Of a DNA stretch of 64,000 bases, positions 8,614 to 17,388 are shown piece after piece. The stretch is from Mucilaginibacter sp. SG564. GTDB taxonomy: Bacteria > Bacteroidota > Bacteroidia > Sphingobacteriales > Sphingobacteriaceae. The position numbers and the translations under genes are program-made. The first letter of the stretch is position 1. Each line of letters starts with the position of its first letter. Location of the stretch: positions 16,582 through 80,581 of the forward strand of contig NZ_JABGNA010000016.1 of the NCBI RefSeq assembly GCF_013149275.1, in the 5' to 3' direction. A model generated the notes under the pieces. The model was not told the origin of the DNA and did no database searches. It saw nothing but the letters and a program-made list of their open reading frames with translations.

Positions 8614-9651
8614 TCACTGGCTGTTGCGGACCTTGTTTTCTACCAGTTGCGACTCTACTATCACGTTGTAATAGGCCTGCACCTCGTCGGATGATTGGTC
8701 TTTACGCGCCAGCAGATCCAGTAAAATATCGGCAGCTTTTTGTCCCTGGAGATGGGGGAATTGCTCAACCGAGGCCACCGGTGCATAGTCCATATAATTA
8801 ATGATGGGTAAATTGGCGTAGCTTACAAATTGCAGGTCCTTATCCAGATCGATACCCAGGTCGCGGGCATGTTTGATGGCGTATAGGGATACATAATCAT
8901 TAAAGGTAACAATAGCTGTTGGCCGGCGTTTGTGATCCAGCAGGCTGTTCAATGCCTCACGGGTACCTTCTTCTGTTAAATTACAGCCTACAATTAACGA
9001 AGGATCAAACTTTAGCCTGTTTTTGGTCATGGCTTTAATATAGCCTTCCTTGCGCTCGCCGCTGGCAGCCAGGGTAGCGGGCCCGTTAATAAGGCCGATG
9101 CTGCGATGACCTTTTTGCAGCAGATAGTTTACGGCTTCAATACTGCCTGTTTCCATATTGCAGGCCACATAGTGTATGTTTTTTATGGGTGGTATACGGT
9201 CAAAAAATACCACAGGGATGTTAAAGCGCTTCAGCATATCAAAATGAGCGAATGACGAGGTAGTTTTGGCTACAGATATCAGCAAGCCATCCACACGGGA
9301 GTTTTTCATTTTTTCAACCAGCTGGATCTCCTTTTCCTCGTTGTCATGTGATTGGGCTATCAAAACGGTATAGTTTCTTTTATAGGTAGTATCTTCAATA
9401 GCGCTGATAGCCGCAGAAAAAAAGGCTTCGGCCAGTTCGGGAATAATAACACCAATAGTATAGGTTTTGCCTTTTTGGAAAGATATAGCATTCTGGTTAG
9501 GTTCATAGCCCAGTTTTTCGGCCAGGGCCTGCACTTTTATTTGGGTAGTAATACCAATGGTTGGGTGTTTATGCAGAGCCCTTGAAACTGTTGATACAGA
9601 AACATTAAGAATTTTCGCGATTTCTTTTATGGTGGCTGGTTTTCCGGTCAT
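8614..9651 (-). CDS. LacI-family transcriptional regulator
   Basis: A 345-residue regulator. Residues 7-27 hold the LacI helix-turn-helix (IKEIAKILNVSVSTVSRALH) and the next segment the hinge helix. The rest is a periplasmic-binding-protein-like sensor domain (TIGVIIPELAEAFFSAAISAIED, VNYLLQKGHRSIGLING, FNDYVSLYAIKHARDLGI), so the effector is probably a sugar or its phosphate. Four CAAACGTTTG palindromes lie upstream of the sulfatase, EEP/tdh, kinase and this gene itself. The simplest reading is a local, autoregulated regulon; the effector is unknown. Confidence 0.92.
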   Translation of the reverse strand: MTGKPATIKEIAKILNVSVSTVSRALHKHPTIGITTQIKVQALAEKLGYEPNQNAISFQKGKTYTIGVIIPELAEAFFSAAISAIEDTTYKRNYTVLIAQSHDNEEKEIQLVEKMKNSRVDGLLISVAKTTSSFAHFDMLKRFNIPVVFFDRIPPIKNIHYVACNMETGSIEAVNYLLQKGHRSIGLINGPATLAASGERKEGYIKAMTKNRLKFDPSLIVGCNLTEEGTREALNSLLDHKRRPTAIVTFNDYVSLYAIKHARDLGIDLDKDLQFVSYANLPIINYMDYAPVASVEQFPHLQGQKAADILLDLLARKDQSSDEVQAYYNVIVESQLVENKVRNSQ

Positions 9652-9766
9652 TATCAGTTTTAGTAATCATTAAAATTAGTAAAATGCTTTTAAACTGGCA
9701 ATTTAAGCGGGGATTTATTGAAAAAGTTGCCTGCTTCACCAACGTAAAAATACCGTTTATGTCCAC

Positions 9767-9778
9767 GCAAACGTTTGT
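9767..9778. promoter_or_regulatory. LacI-type operator upstream of the LacI gene
   Basis: Near-palindrome gcaaacgtttgt, 116 bases before the regulator start; consistent with autoregulation. Confidence 0.6.
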
Positions 9779-9830
9779 TTCTGGTTATTGCCTAATTAGT
9801 TTTTTTAGCTGCAAATCATAAATAAACAAA

Positions 9831-9860
9831 GCAAACCCGGCATATAAATACCGGGTTTGC
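9831..9860 (-). terminator. Hairpin terminator of the DUF1905 gene
   Basis: Perfect 10-bp stem gcaaacccgg / ccgggtttgc around a ten-base loop, 20 bases after the stop of the minus-strand small gene. On the minus strand a T-rich stretch follows (tttgtttattt). Confidence 0.8.
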
Positions 9861-9879
9861 ATCAAAATATAGGAACCTG

Positions 9880-10152
9880 TTAAATACGCTCCTGCAGGTT
9901 GATGGATACCGTATCGCCAACGTCTTTACCAATAAGCTTACGCAGATCGGCTTTGATAGGTAATTTGTGCGTACCATCACCCAGGGCCATAAAAGAGCTC
10001 TGGAAGGGATGCCCGTCAACCGTGGCCTTAACCTTTACCAGACCGCGGGTGCCAAAAAAACTTACTGAATCTGGCCAGATCAAATAAGTCCAGCCGCCTT
10101 TATTTGGGCTTTTCAACAGCGTAGCTGTGAATTGTTTATTTAAAGCGCTCAT
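9880..10152 (-). CDS. DUF1905 domain protein
   Basis: A 90-residue protein that is essentially one DUF1905 domain: FTATLLKSPNKGGWTYLIWP at the start, then FFGTRGLVKVKATVDG, SFMALGDGTHKLPIKADLRK and GDTVSINL. This small beta-rich fold is often fused to a YdeI-type domain; here it stands alone. The molecular role is not established. The gene is monocistronic, with its own terminator, and diverges from the PixA/AidA-like gene. Confidence 0.78.
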   Translation of the reverse strand: MSALNKQFTATLLKSPNKGGWTYLIWPDSVSFFGTRGLVKVKATVDGHPFQSSFMALGDGTHKLPIKADLRKLIGKDVGDTVSINLQERI

Positions 10153-10275
10153 ACTGTATTATTTAAATTGTTTCATACAAAGTTAGGTTGACGCATCATA
10201 AAGCGTTAGGGCTAAACACGACATTTAAAGATAGTTTTGCGACATCATTAAATGTTAAAGACATTTAGCGTTTTG

Positions 10276-10317
10276 AGCGTATAAATACTCATTTTTTGTA
10301 TTAGGTATTTATACGCT
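10276..10317. repeat. Inverted repeat in a divergent promoter region
   Basis: Two exact 13-base arms (agcgtataaatac, 10276-10288, and its complement 10305-10317) are separated by 16 bases, between divergent genes. It could be an operator or a transcript hairpin; nothing in the sequence decides. No other structure was seen between 10153 and 10441. Confidence 0.45.
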
Positions 10318-10441
10318 TAGAGGGGTAAATATTAAATGCCAGGTTTGTATAGCGATAGGGACTAAGAAAAACAGCCTGCAAGACTGTGGTCTTTTTCCCT
10401 GTTAAGTTAAAAAAACACCAACATTTTTTAACCTTACCACT

Positions 10442-10990
10442 GTGGCCATTTATAACGAACTTCTTTCTTCCTCGCAGGAAATAATCAATATCCAGATAGT
10501 TATTGATACGGATGCCATTGTTGCCGATTATCCTAATCCAAGTAAAAACCCCACCGATCCAAGTGGTTTACCGCACAATTATATGTATTTGGTGGCTACC
10601 AGGAGCGATGTCATTACCGGGTCGGGCACGGCAAATCTGAATATAAAGGCCAATATTGGTGATATCATTCGCTGGCATGCTGTTTCTGAAAACAGCAATT
10701 TCGACTCGGCTGTAGTAATTTACAGTTTGGCCCAGTTTGGGGGCACTACGGTATTTAATAACCTAACGTTCAGTGTTTATACCAGGCAGGGAATTTTACC
10801 CGTAGATAGCGCTGCGCTTCCGGTAGATTTTTCGGCGCAGAATTTTTGGTTTAACCAGGCTAATGTGATCAACACCGGAACAGAATACTATACTGTTCAA
10901 TTCGCGTTATATGTTCGCCAGGCAGATCATGCCGATCCGGTATTGTTTGGCTATTACTACTGGAATCCAACAGTCACGGTACAACATTAA
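10442..10990 (+). CDS. PixA/AidA-like inclusion-body family protein
   Basis: A 182-residue protein with the pattern of the AidA/PixA family: an N-terminal segment NIQIVIDTDAIVADYPNPS, NYMYLVATRSDVITGSGTANLNIKANIGDIIRWHA, and a late FALYVRQADHADPVLFGYYYWNPTVTV. PixA forms cytoplasmic protein inclusions in Xenorhabdus; AidA is quorum-sensing induced in Ralstonia and Burkholderia. Its biochemical role is not known. The only usable start is GTG 10442, since no in-frame ATG precedes the conserved region. It stands alone, with dispersed-repeat sequence downstream. Confidence 0.78.
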   Translation: MAIYNELLSSSQEIINIQIVIDTDAIVADYPNPSKNPTDPSGLPHNYMYLVATRSDVITGSGTANLNIKANIGDIIRWHAVSENSNFDSAVVIYSLAQFGGTTVFNNLTFSVYTRQGILPVDSAALPVDFSAQNFWFNQANVINTGTEYYTVQFALYVRQADHADPVLFGYYYWNPTVTVQH

Positions 10991-11194
10991 TAGTCCAACA
11001 GCCCCGCTTTTGTGATATTATTGATGTGTTATGTCTACTCATGGGCTATTATCCTTCCGTGGGGCTACCATATTGACACATCACGAAAACAATCAACAGG
11101 TAGCTCCTACGGAGCATCGTAACTTGTGTACACACGGTAGGCAGTGGGGAGGGAATTAAAAAAACTTTTGCTTTTATCATAGCCCTGAGAGGCT

Positions 11195-11313
11195 AAAAGT
11201 GGGTTTACATAAAAACACGTTTTATGATGGAAAAACAAATTTAATAAATTGATTATCAATTAGTTAAATTGAATGTTAACCCTGAAAAGTGTAAACCATG
11301 TAAACCCACTTTT
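11195..11313. repeat. 119-bp MITE-like repeat, copy 1
   Basis: Terminal inverted repeats of 16 bases (aaaagtgggtttacat at 11195 and its exact complement ending 11313) enclose an AT-rich centre; an inner aaaagtgtaaac forms a second hairpin with the right end. A second copy of the same length and layout is at 33853-33970. It has no coding capacity. The rest of 10991-11502 holds scattered tagctcctacggagc-like and ggggctaccat repeat fragments and no gene. Confidence 0.7.
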
Positions 11314-11502
11314 AAGGAGATAACCTGCTTTTTTAAGGATTATTGACCTGGAGTTGTTTATGTACGAGCAAAATATATCATCATAAAAAAACGGTAACGC
11401 TCAACGGGAAATCTTTACATGTCTTCGGGAATTCTGTCCATTCCGTAGCCTGCCCAAAAACCTCAATTTTGGGTCAACAAAAACGAAATAAAATATAACA
11501 AC

Positions 11503-12036
11503 ATGAAAACTTTCCCAATCCCAACCAGAGAGCAGGTATCACCAGCAAACCAAACTATATTTGATAACCTTACTAAATTGGTTGGTCATGTACCCAACCT
11601 GTTTGCCGCATTTGCCCATTCAGACAATGCTTTGGGTAATTATCTTACCCTGCAAAACGGTAAATCATCTTTACGTGGTAAAGAGCGCGAGGTGGTTAAC
11701 CTGGTGGTTAGCCAGGTAAATAAATGTTTATACTGTTTAAGCGCCCACACGGCTTTTGGCAAAATGCAGGGCTTTACCGATGAGCAGGTGTTGGAAATAC
11801 GCAAAGCCGAGATCAGCTTTGATCCGAAACTGGATGCGCTTGCCAAACTGGTAAAAAGTATTGCTGAAAATCAGGGCCATGCCGATCAGCAATTAGTAGA
11901 AAACTTTTACGCGGTGGGTTATAATGAAGGCGGTCTTGTTGATGTGGTGATGGCTGTAGGCGATAAAATCATCACCAATTATCTGTTTGCCCTTACCCAG
12001 GTACCTGTTGACTGGCCTGCTGTACCTGCACTATAA
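11503..12036 (+). CDS. Carboxymuconolactone decarboxylase / AhpD-like protein
   Basis: A 177-residue all-helical protein with the AhpD-type redox motif NKCLYCLSAH (Cys75, Cys78, His82) and the preceding RGKEREVVNLVVSQVN typical of the family. AhpD-like proteins relay electrons to peroxiredoxins or act as stand-alone alkylhydroperoxidases; other members are decarboxylases without the cysteines. The retained C-x-x-C-x3-H favours a thiol/peroxide role. It is a single gene with a terminator at 12068. No AhpC neighbour is present. Confidence 0.88.
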   Translation: MKTFPIPTREQVSPANQTIFDNLTKLVGHVPNLFAAFAHSDNALGNYLTLQNGKSSLRGKEREVVNLVVSQVNKCLYCLSAHTAFGKMQGFTDEQVLEIRKAEISFDPKLDALAKLVKSIAENQGHADQQLVENFYAVGYNEGGLVDVVMAVGDKIITNYLFALTQVPVDWPAVPAL

Positions 12037-12067
12037 TGTGCTGATTAGTTATTTAAGTTATAGGGAA

Positions 12068-12097
12068 GCCCGGATTTTGTAAATGTCCGGGCATTTT
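12068..12097 (+). terminator. Rho-independent terminator after the AhpD-like gene
   Basis: Stem gcccgga (12068-12074) with tccgggc (12086-12092), followed directly by a run of five T. Confidence 0.8.
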
Positions 12098-12174
12098 TGT
12101 GAATTAGATTTCAGTCAGAAAACCACCATCCATTGAGATGCAGCATATTGGGATTAATTAATAAATTTGGAATT

Positions 12175-12537
12175 ATGGCCGATCGTCCACAGCAACTTAC
12201 GGAAGCGTTTACACTAATGGTTGACCAACATTTGGATGATCTTATTCATCACCGTGCAACAGAAATGTGGGAAATAGAGCAATTTGCCGATTTGTTGCAT
12301 GTACATCCTATTCATTTAAGTAACACGATAAAGGATGCAACCGGGGTATCGCCTTGCGGCATTTACCAGGCACGGATAGTAAAGATAGCGAGGCAATTAT
12401 TGGCTGATAAGACCTATACTATTCGGAATATTGCTTTAACACTGGATTTTGAGCCATCTCAATTCACCAAATGGTTTCGGCGTTTTAATGGAGTTTCGCC
12501 AAAAGAATACCGGAAAAATCATTTACTTAAATCATGA
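12175..12537 (+). CDS. Small AraC-type helix-turn-helix regulator
   Basis: About 120 residues starting at ATG 12175; an in-frame TTG at 12133 would add 14 residues with no family support. Nearly the whole protein is an AraC/XylS DNA-binding domain: EIEQFADLLHVHPIHLSNTIKDATG is the first helix-turn-helix and IRNIALTLDFEPSQFTKWFRRFNGVSPKEYRK the second with the family signature. There is no ligand domain, so it resembles the DNA-binding half alone. It sits 46 bases upstream of an SDR gene on the same strand, which it may regulate. Confidence 0.82.
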   Translation: MADRPQQLTEAFTLMVDQHLDDLIHHRATEMWEIEQFADLLHVHPIHLSNTIKDATGVSPCGIYQARIVKIARQLLADKTYTIRNIALTLDFEPSQFTKWFRRFNGVSPKEYRKNHLLKS

Positions 12538-12583
12538 CCATTTTGTAGGTTTCGTTATCTCCAATTTTGTAAAAAGAGTTACG

Positions 12584-13234
12584 ATGGATTTAACAAACGC
12601 AGAAGTGCTGATCACTGGAGGAAGTGACGGCATTGGAAAAGGGCTTGCGGCACGTTTGATGGCGGCAGGTTGTAAAGTAATGATTACCGGTAGAAATGCA
12701 GCAAAACTGGAAGCTACCGCTATAGAACTGCCAGGTTTGCTTACTTATAGAAGCGATATAGGCAATGCACAGAATAGAGAAGAACTGGCAGAGCATGTTA
12801 ACCAGGTTTTACCAGGATTAAATATTTTGGTAAACAACGCGGGTATCCAGCGCCGGATTGCTTTGGCCGCCGATACTGCGGGATGGGACGAGAGACAGCA
12901 AGAGATTGATATTTTACTTTCCGGTCCCATCCATCTGAACCTCTTGCTTACTCCCTTAATATTAAATAACGGAAAAGATGCGTTGATTGTTAACGTTACT
13001 TCGGGCGGGGCATATATACCGCAGGCTTTCGCGCCGGTTTACAGTACCTGTAAAGCGGCTTTACATCATTATACGATTACCTTGCGGCACGCTCTATCTG
13101 CTACCAGATGCCGGGTTGCCGAATTGATTCCGCCCGCAGTACAAACATCTCTTGCGGGCCCGGGTTTAAATCATGGCGCATCACTTGATGAGTTTTGCAA
13201 CCATGTGTTTACCTCCTTATTCATAAGTGATTAG
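12584..13234 (+). CDS. Short-chain dehydrogenase/reductase (DltE-like)
   Basis: About 216 residues from ATG 12584. A longer frame back to 12449 overlaps the AraC gene and adds nothing conserved. It has the SDR cofactor motif TGGSDGIGKGLA, the NNAG element in LVNNAGIQRR and the active-site YSTCK. Similar short Bacteroidota SDRs are annotated as DltE-like oxidoreductases; the substrate is unknown. The gene probably belongs with the preceding AraC regulator. Confidence 0.85.
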   Translation: MDLTNAEVLITGGSDGIGKGLAARLMAAGCKVMITGRNAAKLEATAIELPGLLTYRSDIGNAQNREELAEHVNQVLPGLNILVNNAGIQRRIALAADTAGWDERQQEIDILLSGPIHLNLLLTPLILNNGKDALIVNVTSGGAYIPQAFAPVYSTCKAALHHYTITLRHALSATRCRVAELIPPAVQTSLAGPGLNHGASLDEFCNHVFTSLFISD

Positions 13235-13357
13235 GAAAATGTTGGTTTTGGCCCGACAGCAATTCTCAGGGTAGAAATCAATGGGCAGTTGCAATCTGAT
13301 CTATTTTTAATCAGCGCATCAAGATTTCCTGTTGATCTGTATTAAAATAAGCCCCTC

Positions 13358-14626
13358 TTATACAGGGATAGTTTTAGTTTCTAACTGCAATTTTTGTTCT
13401 TTCAAAAAATAATGTTTCATAATCGGGCCCGATATGATCATGGTGCCTACAGTCATTACCACCAGCCCTTCAAATACAGGCTCACTTATGATCTTTGCCT
13501 GCAGGGCCAGTAATCCTAAAACAATCTCCTGCGAACCTCTCGCGTTCATTCCAAAGGCAACAGCTATTGATTCGTTTTTGGTCATGCCGCTCATAGCGCT
13601 GCCTATTCCGGCGCCTATGAGTTTTGCAAGGCAGGCTATAACCAGGATGATCACCACAATTTCGAGATTAAAATTGGCTATGAAATTCAATCTTAACCCA
13701 ACCGAAGCAAAAAACAACGGTGCTAATACATTGATAGTGAATTGATGCAGCACATGTTTGTGTTTCTCTGTAAAATATGCAGAATCATTAATACCCACAC
13801 CAACCAAAAAGGCTCCAAATATACCGCGTACGCCAAGCCCTTCGGTAATGCAAGCGCTGATCAAGCAAAGGCAAACGGCCATGGTAAGCACCCTGCCGGG
13901 CTTTTCTCCTTTGCCCGCAAAAGACATTAGTTTGTGGATAAGCCAGCGCCCACCCGTTAACATGAAAACTGCATAAAGGATAACTATACTCACCGCCCAA
14001 AAGGAGGCCTCACCTTTGCCAACATTCATCAGCTGAATAATAACCGAGAATAAGATCCAGCCCAGAAAATCATCAACCATGGCAGCTGTTAATACGATAT
14101 TGCCTATGCGTGTATTAAGAATGTCGAGGTCAAGTAATATCTTGGTGATCACCGAAAGTGCGGTTATAGAGAGCGCGGTTCCAAAAAATAACGAAGTGAC
14201 TAATTGATTGTTAAAGCCATTGGCAAAATGACTTTGATACAGAAACCATACGGCTGCAAAACCAATAGCAAAAGGGAATATAATGCCTGTAAGACTTATA
14301 CTGATGGCTTGTTTACCATTCTGCCTTATCTGTTTCAGATCTACCTCAAAGCCGGCAATAAACATGAGTAAAATAATGCCAATATTGGCAATACCGTCAA
14401 ATGCCTGAAAAGCATGCGGAGTGGATAGGAAGATGCCTTTAAAAAGATCAGGGAATAATAACCCCAGCAGCGTAGGGCCAACAATAATACCAGCGAAGAT
14501 CTCACCAATAATAGCTGGCAATTTATACCTGCGGCATAGTTCGCCCAATAATCTTGCCGGTATCAGGATAACTAAAAGAATAAGCAGGTAATGTATTATC
14601 TCTGATGAACTGAGTTTAGAAACCAT
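13358..14626 (-). CDS. Cation:proton antiporter (CPA family)
   Basis: A 422-residue integral membrane protein with about 12 hydrophobic segments. Family motifs include the early LPAIIGEIFAGIIVGPTLLG, the ion-site region LTAAMVDDFLGWILF (paired aspartates) and GMNARGSQEIVLG late in the sequence. These are seen in Kef/NhaP-type Na+ or K+/H+ exchangers; no C-terminal regulatory domain is present. It is the last gene of the encapsulin operon, 14 bases after the serine acetyltransferase. It might balance ions or protons linked to compartment chemistry, but that is inference. Confidence 0.88.
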   Translation of the reverse strand: MVSKLSSSEIIHYLLILLVILIPARLLGELCRRYKLPAIIGEIFAGIIVGPTLLGLLFPDLFKGIFLSTPHAFQAFDGIANIGIILLMFIAGFEVDLKQIRQNGKQAISISLTGIIFPFAIGFAAVWFLYQSHFANGFNNQLVTSLFFGTALSITALSVITKILLDLDILNTRIGNIVLTAAMVDDFLGWILFSVIIQLMNVGKGEASFWAVSIVILYAVFMLTGGRWLIHKLMSFAGKGEKPGRVLTMAVCLCLISACITEGLGVRGIFGAFLVGVGINDSAYFTEKHKHVLHQFTINVLAPLFFASVGLRLNFIANFNLEIVVIILVIACLAKLIGAGIGSAMSGMTKNESIAVAFGMNARGSQEIVLGLLALQAKIISEPVFEGLVVMTVGTMIISGPIMKHYFLKEQKLQLETKTIPV

Positions 14627-14640
14627 AGTTGAAAAAATTA

Positions 14641-15456
14641 TTACAAGTTTTCCTTTACCTCAATTCTTAATTGGTGGGTATTAAAAACATGTGAAAAGGG
14701 TTGAACGCTTTTGGTTAAAAATACACTGCCTCCAATTATACTATGATGACCAATCACGGTACGACCACCTAAAATGGTACTGCGGGCATAAATGACCACA
14801 TTATCCTCCACGGTAGGATGCCGCTTGGTTTCGGATAGTTCTTTACTTACCTGCGCTGCGCCCAACGTTACCCCTTGATAGATGGTAACGTATTTACCAA
14901 TAATACTGGTTGCACCTATAACTATGCCGGTACCGTGATCGATACAAAAGGGTACAGCAATTTGAGCTTTAGGATGAATATCCACACCGGTTTTGCCATG
15001 CGCGTGCTCAGATAATATTCTTGGTAAAATAGGAATGGCGAGCAGGGTAAGCTGATGTGCTATACGATATACGGCAATAGCATAAAAGCCCGGATAGGAA
15101 ACAATCACCTCATGTACACTGGTAGCCGCCGGATCTTTTTCATAGATCATGGATGCATCGAGCCGAAGATTCTGATAAATTTCATTCAATGAATCATAGA
15201 ATGCAATCACAGCTTCTTCAATATTAATATCCTTTGGATCGAGATAGCTTAGCAGTATGTTTTCAAGATCTATCTGGTTCTTTTTCAGATGGCCACCATA
15301 TATGGATAATTTGTTCGCGTGATTATTGGGAAACAAAAATTCAAAGAGATCAGACAGCCATCCAACGCACTGTCTGATCTTTGGTGTAGCCTCCCATTCG
15401 GCTTTATGGGTTTGATAAAGCAATTGTATAAAGCTGTCGAGTTTATCCTCTTTCAT
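14641..15456 (-). CDS. epsC: Serine O-acetyltransferase (EpsC type)
   Basis: A 271-residue enzyme that makes O-acetylserine from serine and acetyl-CoA, the first committed step of cysteine synthesis. A helical N-terminal domain precedes the left-handed beta-helix, with the active-site sequence GVDIHPKAQIAVPFCIDHGTG, then GATSIIGKYVTIYQGVTLGA and a later hexapeptide run with NVVIYARSTILGG. It lies 9 bases after the cysteine desulfurase gene, so it is in the encapsulin operon. This pairing of cysteine synthesis with cysteine desulfuration matches known family 2A encapsulin loci. Confidence 0.9.
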   Translation of the reverse strand: MKEDKLDSFIQLLYQTHKAEWEATPKIRQCVGWLSDLFEFLFPNNHANKLSIYGGHLKKNQIDLENILLSYLDPKDINIEEAVIAFYDSLNEIYQNLRLDASMIYEKDPAATSVHEVIVSYPGFYAIAVYRIAHQLTLLAIPILPRILSEHAHGKTGVDIHPKAQIAVPFCIDHGTGIVIGATSIIGKYVTIYQGVTLGAAQVSKELSETKRHPTVEDNVVIYARSTILGGRTVIGHHSIIGGSVFLTKSVQPFSHVFNTHQLRIEVKENL

Positions 15457-15465
15457 ACTTGTGCA

Positions 15466-17388
15466 TTACCGTTTAAGATGATGAAGCGTGTTTACCAGTA
15501 AATCAATTTCGGCGCAGGTATTATAGAAAGCCAGTGAAGGTCTTACGGTGCTTTCCACACCAAACCGCCTAAGGATAGGCTGGGCACAGTGATGCCCTGA
15601 TCTTACGGCAATTCCTTGTTGGTTAAGCGCCGCGCCAACCTCTTCGGTTTTATAGCCATCCAGTACAAATGACAGAACGCTGGCTTTATCTGCCGCGGTG
15701 CCTATCAGTCGCAAGCCTTTCACCTCTTTTAGTAATTGCGTTGCATAAACAAGCAGGTAATGCTCATATTGAGCAATGGCAGGCATACCCAGTCTGCTTA
15801 CATAATCAATAGCGGCACCAAGACCAACGGCATCAGCGATGTTACCTGTTCCGGCCTCAAACCGGCTGGGTGCATCATGATATTGGGTATACTCAAAAGT
15901 AACATCTTTGATCATGTTACCGCCACCCTGCCAGGGTTGGGTTTGGTTTAACAGATCTTCTTTACCATAAATCACACCGATACCAGTTGGCCCGAATACC
16001 TTGTGTCCTGAAAAGACAAACCAATCGGCATTTAATGCTTGTACATTAACCGGCATGTGCGATACCGACTGAGCGCCATCAACCAATACTTTAGCTCCTG
16101 CCAAATGCGCCAGATGAACAATTTGCGCTGCCGGAGTAACTGTGCCTAAAGCATTGGATACCTGAGTAAATGAAACCAGTTTTGTTTTAGGCCCGAGTAA
16201 TTTTACATACTCATCAAGTATGATTTGTCCGTCGTCATCAACAGGTATAACCTTTATTTTTAAACCCTTTTTGGCGGCCAGTTGTTGCCATGGAACAATG
16301 TTGGCATGGTGTTCCAGGTGGCTTACGATAATCTCATCACCTGCTGTCAGGTTTTGCTCACCCCAGCTTTTGGCTACCAGGTTAATGGCTTCAGTTGCGC
16401 CACGTACAAAAATGATCTCGTTTATGGAAGCAGCATTCAGAAAGGTTTGCACTTTTTGACGTGCCCCTTCATAAGCATCGGTTGCCCTTGCCGCGAGTTC
16501 ATGTGCTGCACGATGGATATTTGAATTTTCGTGCTCGTAAAAATAGCTAATGCGATCAATTACTTGTTTTGGCTTTTGGGTAGTAGCCGCGTTGTCAAGC
16601 CATACAAGGGGTTTGCCATTTACTTGCTCCTGTAATATCGGGAAATCGCGCCGGATGATATTTACATCAAACGGCGGACTAATAATATTACTGATACCGG
16701 CCTGTTTAATTTTTTCCTGGTCTGACTTTACTGCAGGCAATCCATGATTATTCGATAGAAAATAAAACGGAATTTCAGTAGCAGCAGGTTCTCCGGTAAA
16801 TGGTAAAGCGTTTGAAGGGCCAGATGTATGGATATTACTTAATATCTTGTTCAATTCAACTTCAAAAGCCTGATCTTGCTGATAGGGTAAGTGGAGCAGG
16901 TTTTCGGGAGCAGATGAAAGTTGCTCAACCTGGAAGTTTTGCTTTAAAACTACATCCGGTATAAGATCAGTTTTCACCAGGTAAGAGTCATAGCCTAAAT
17001 TAGGTTGTGAAGGTAACTGCCCTCCAAAAGCGTTAATCGGGCTATGCTGAACAGATGCCGAAGAATTAGAATGTGCGTTCAGATTAGGATCAGCGAAACT
17101 GGTTTGCGGATCTTTAAGATTAATTGCATTACCCTGGTTAATGGCCGATGGCAAAACACCGCTACCTCCAATTGTACTTGACGGAATTGAACTGGCCGGG
17201 GCATTCACATTCCCAGGATTAAATAAACCTGTATCAGGTATGTTGCCGGGTAACTGAAAAGCTTCAGGAGCTTGTTGAACGGGGAATTGATTTACAATCC
17301 CACTAGGTCCGGCTTTAAAGAACTGGTTGGCCAGTTGCTCCAGCTCCTGTAAGTTGGGCAGGTTGTCCGGATTAATATTTGTACTCAT
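15466..17388 (-). CDS. Family 2A encapsulin cargo: SufS-type cysteine desulfurase with disordered N-terminal domain
   Basis: A 640-residue protein of two parts. Residues 1 to about 240 are rich in Pro, Asn, Ser and Gln with no recognisable fold, as in the cargo-loading extension of family 2A cargos. Residues 243-640 are a PLP-dependent SufS-type cysteine desulfurase: NIIRRDFPILQEQVNGKP, the LEHHANIVPWQ active-site His, SGHK with PLP Lys463, and RSGHHCAQP with catalytic Cys601. It removes sulfur from cysteine to give alanine and an enzyme persulfide. The start overlaps the shell gene by 17 bases, suggesting coupled translation. Encapsulation follows from homology, not from this sequence alone. 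Confidence 0.92.
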   Translation of the reverse strand: MSTNINPDNLPNLQELEQLANQFFKAGPSGIVNQFPVQQAPEAFQLPGNIPDTGLFNPGNVNAPASSIPSSTIGGSGVLPSAINQGNAINLKDPQTSFADPNLNAHSNSSASVQHSPINAFGGQLPSQPNLGYDSYLVKTDLIPDVVLKQNFQVEQLSSAPENLLHLPYQQDQAFEVELNKILSNIHTSGPSNALPFTGEPAATEIPFYFLSNNHGLPAVKSDQEKIKQAGISNIISPPFDVNIIRRDFPILQEQVNGKPLVWLDNAATTQKPKQVIDRISYFYEHENSNIHRAAHELAARATDAYEGARQKVQTFLNAASINEIIFVRGATEAINLVAKSWGEQNLTAGDEIIVSHLEHHANIVPWQQLAAKKGLKIKVIPVDDDGQIILDEYVKLLGPKTKLVSFTQVSNALGTVTPAAQIVHLAHLAGAKVLVDGAQSVSHMPVNVQALNADWFVFSGHKVFGPTGIGVIYGKEDLLNQTQPWQGGGNMIKDVTFEYTQYHDAPSRFEAGTGNIADAVGLGAAIDYVSRLGMPAIAQYEHYLLVYATQLLKEVKGLRLIGTAADKASVLSFVLDGYKTEEVGAALNQQGIAVRSGHHCAQPILRRFGVESTVRPSLAFYNTCAEIDLLVNTLHHLKR

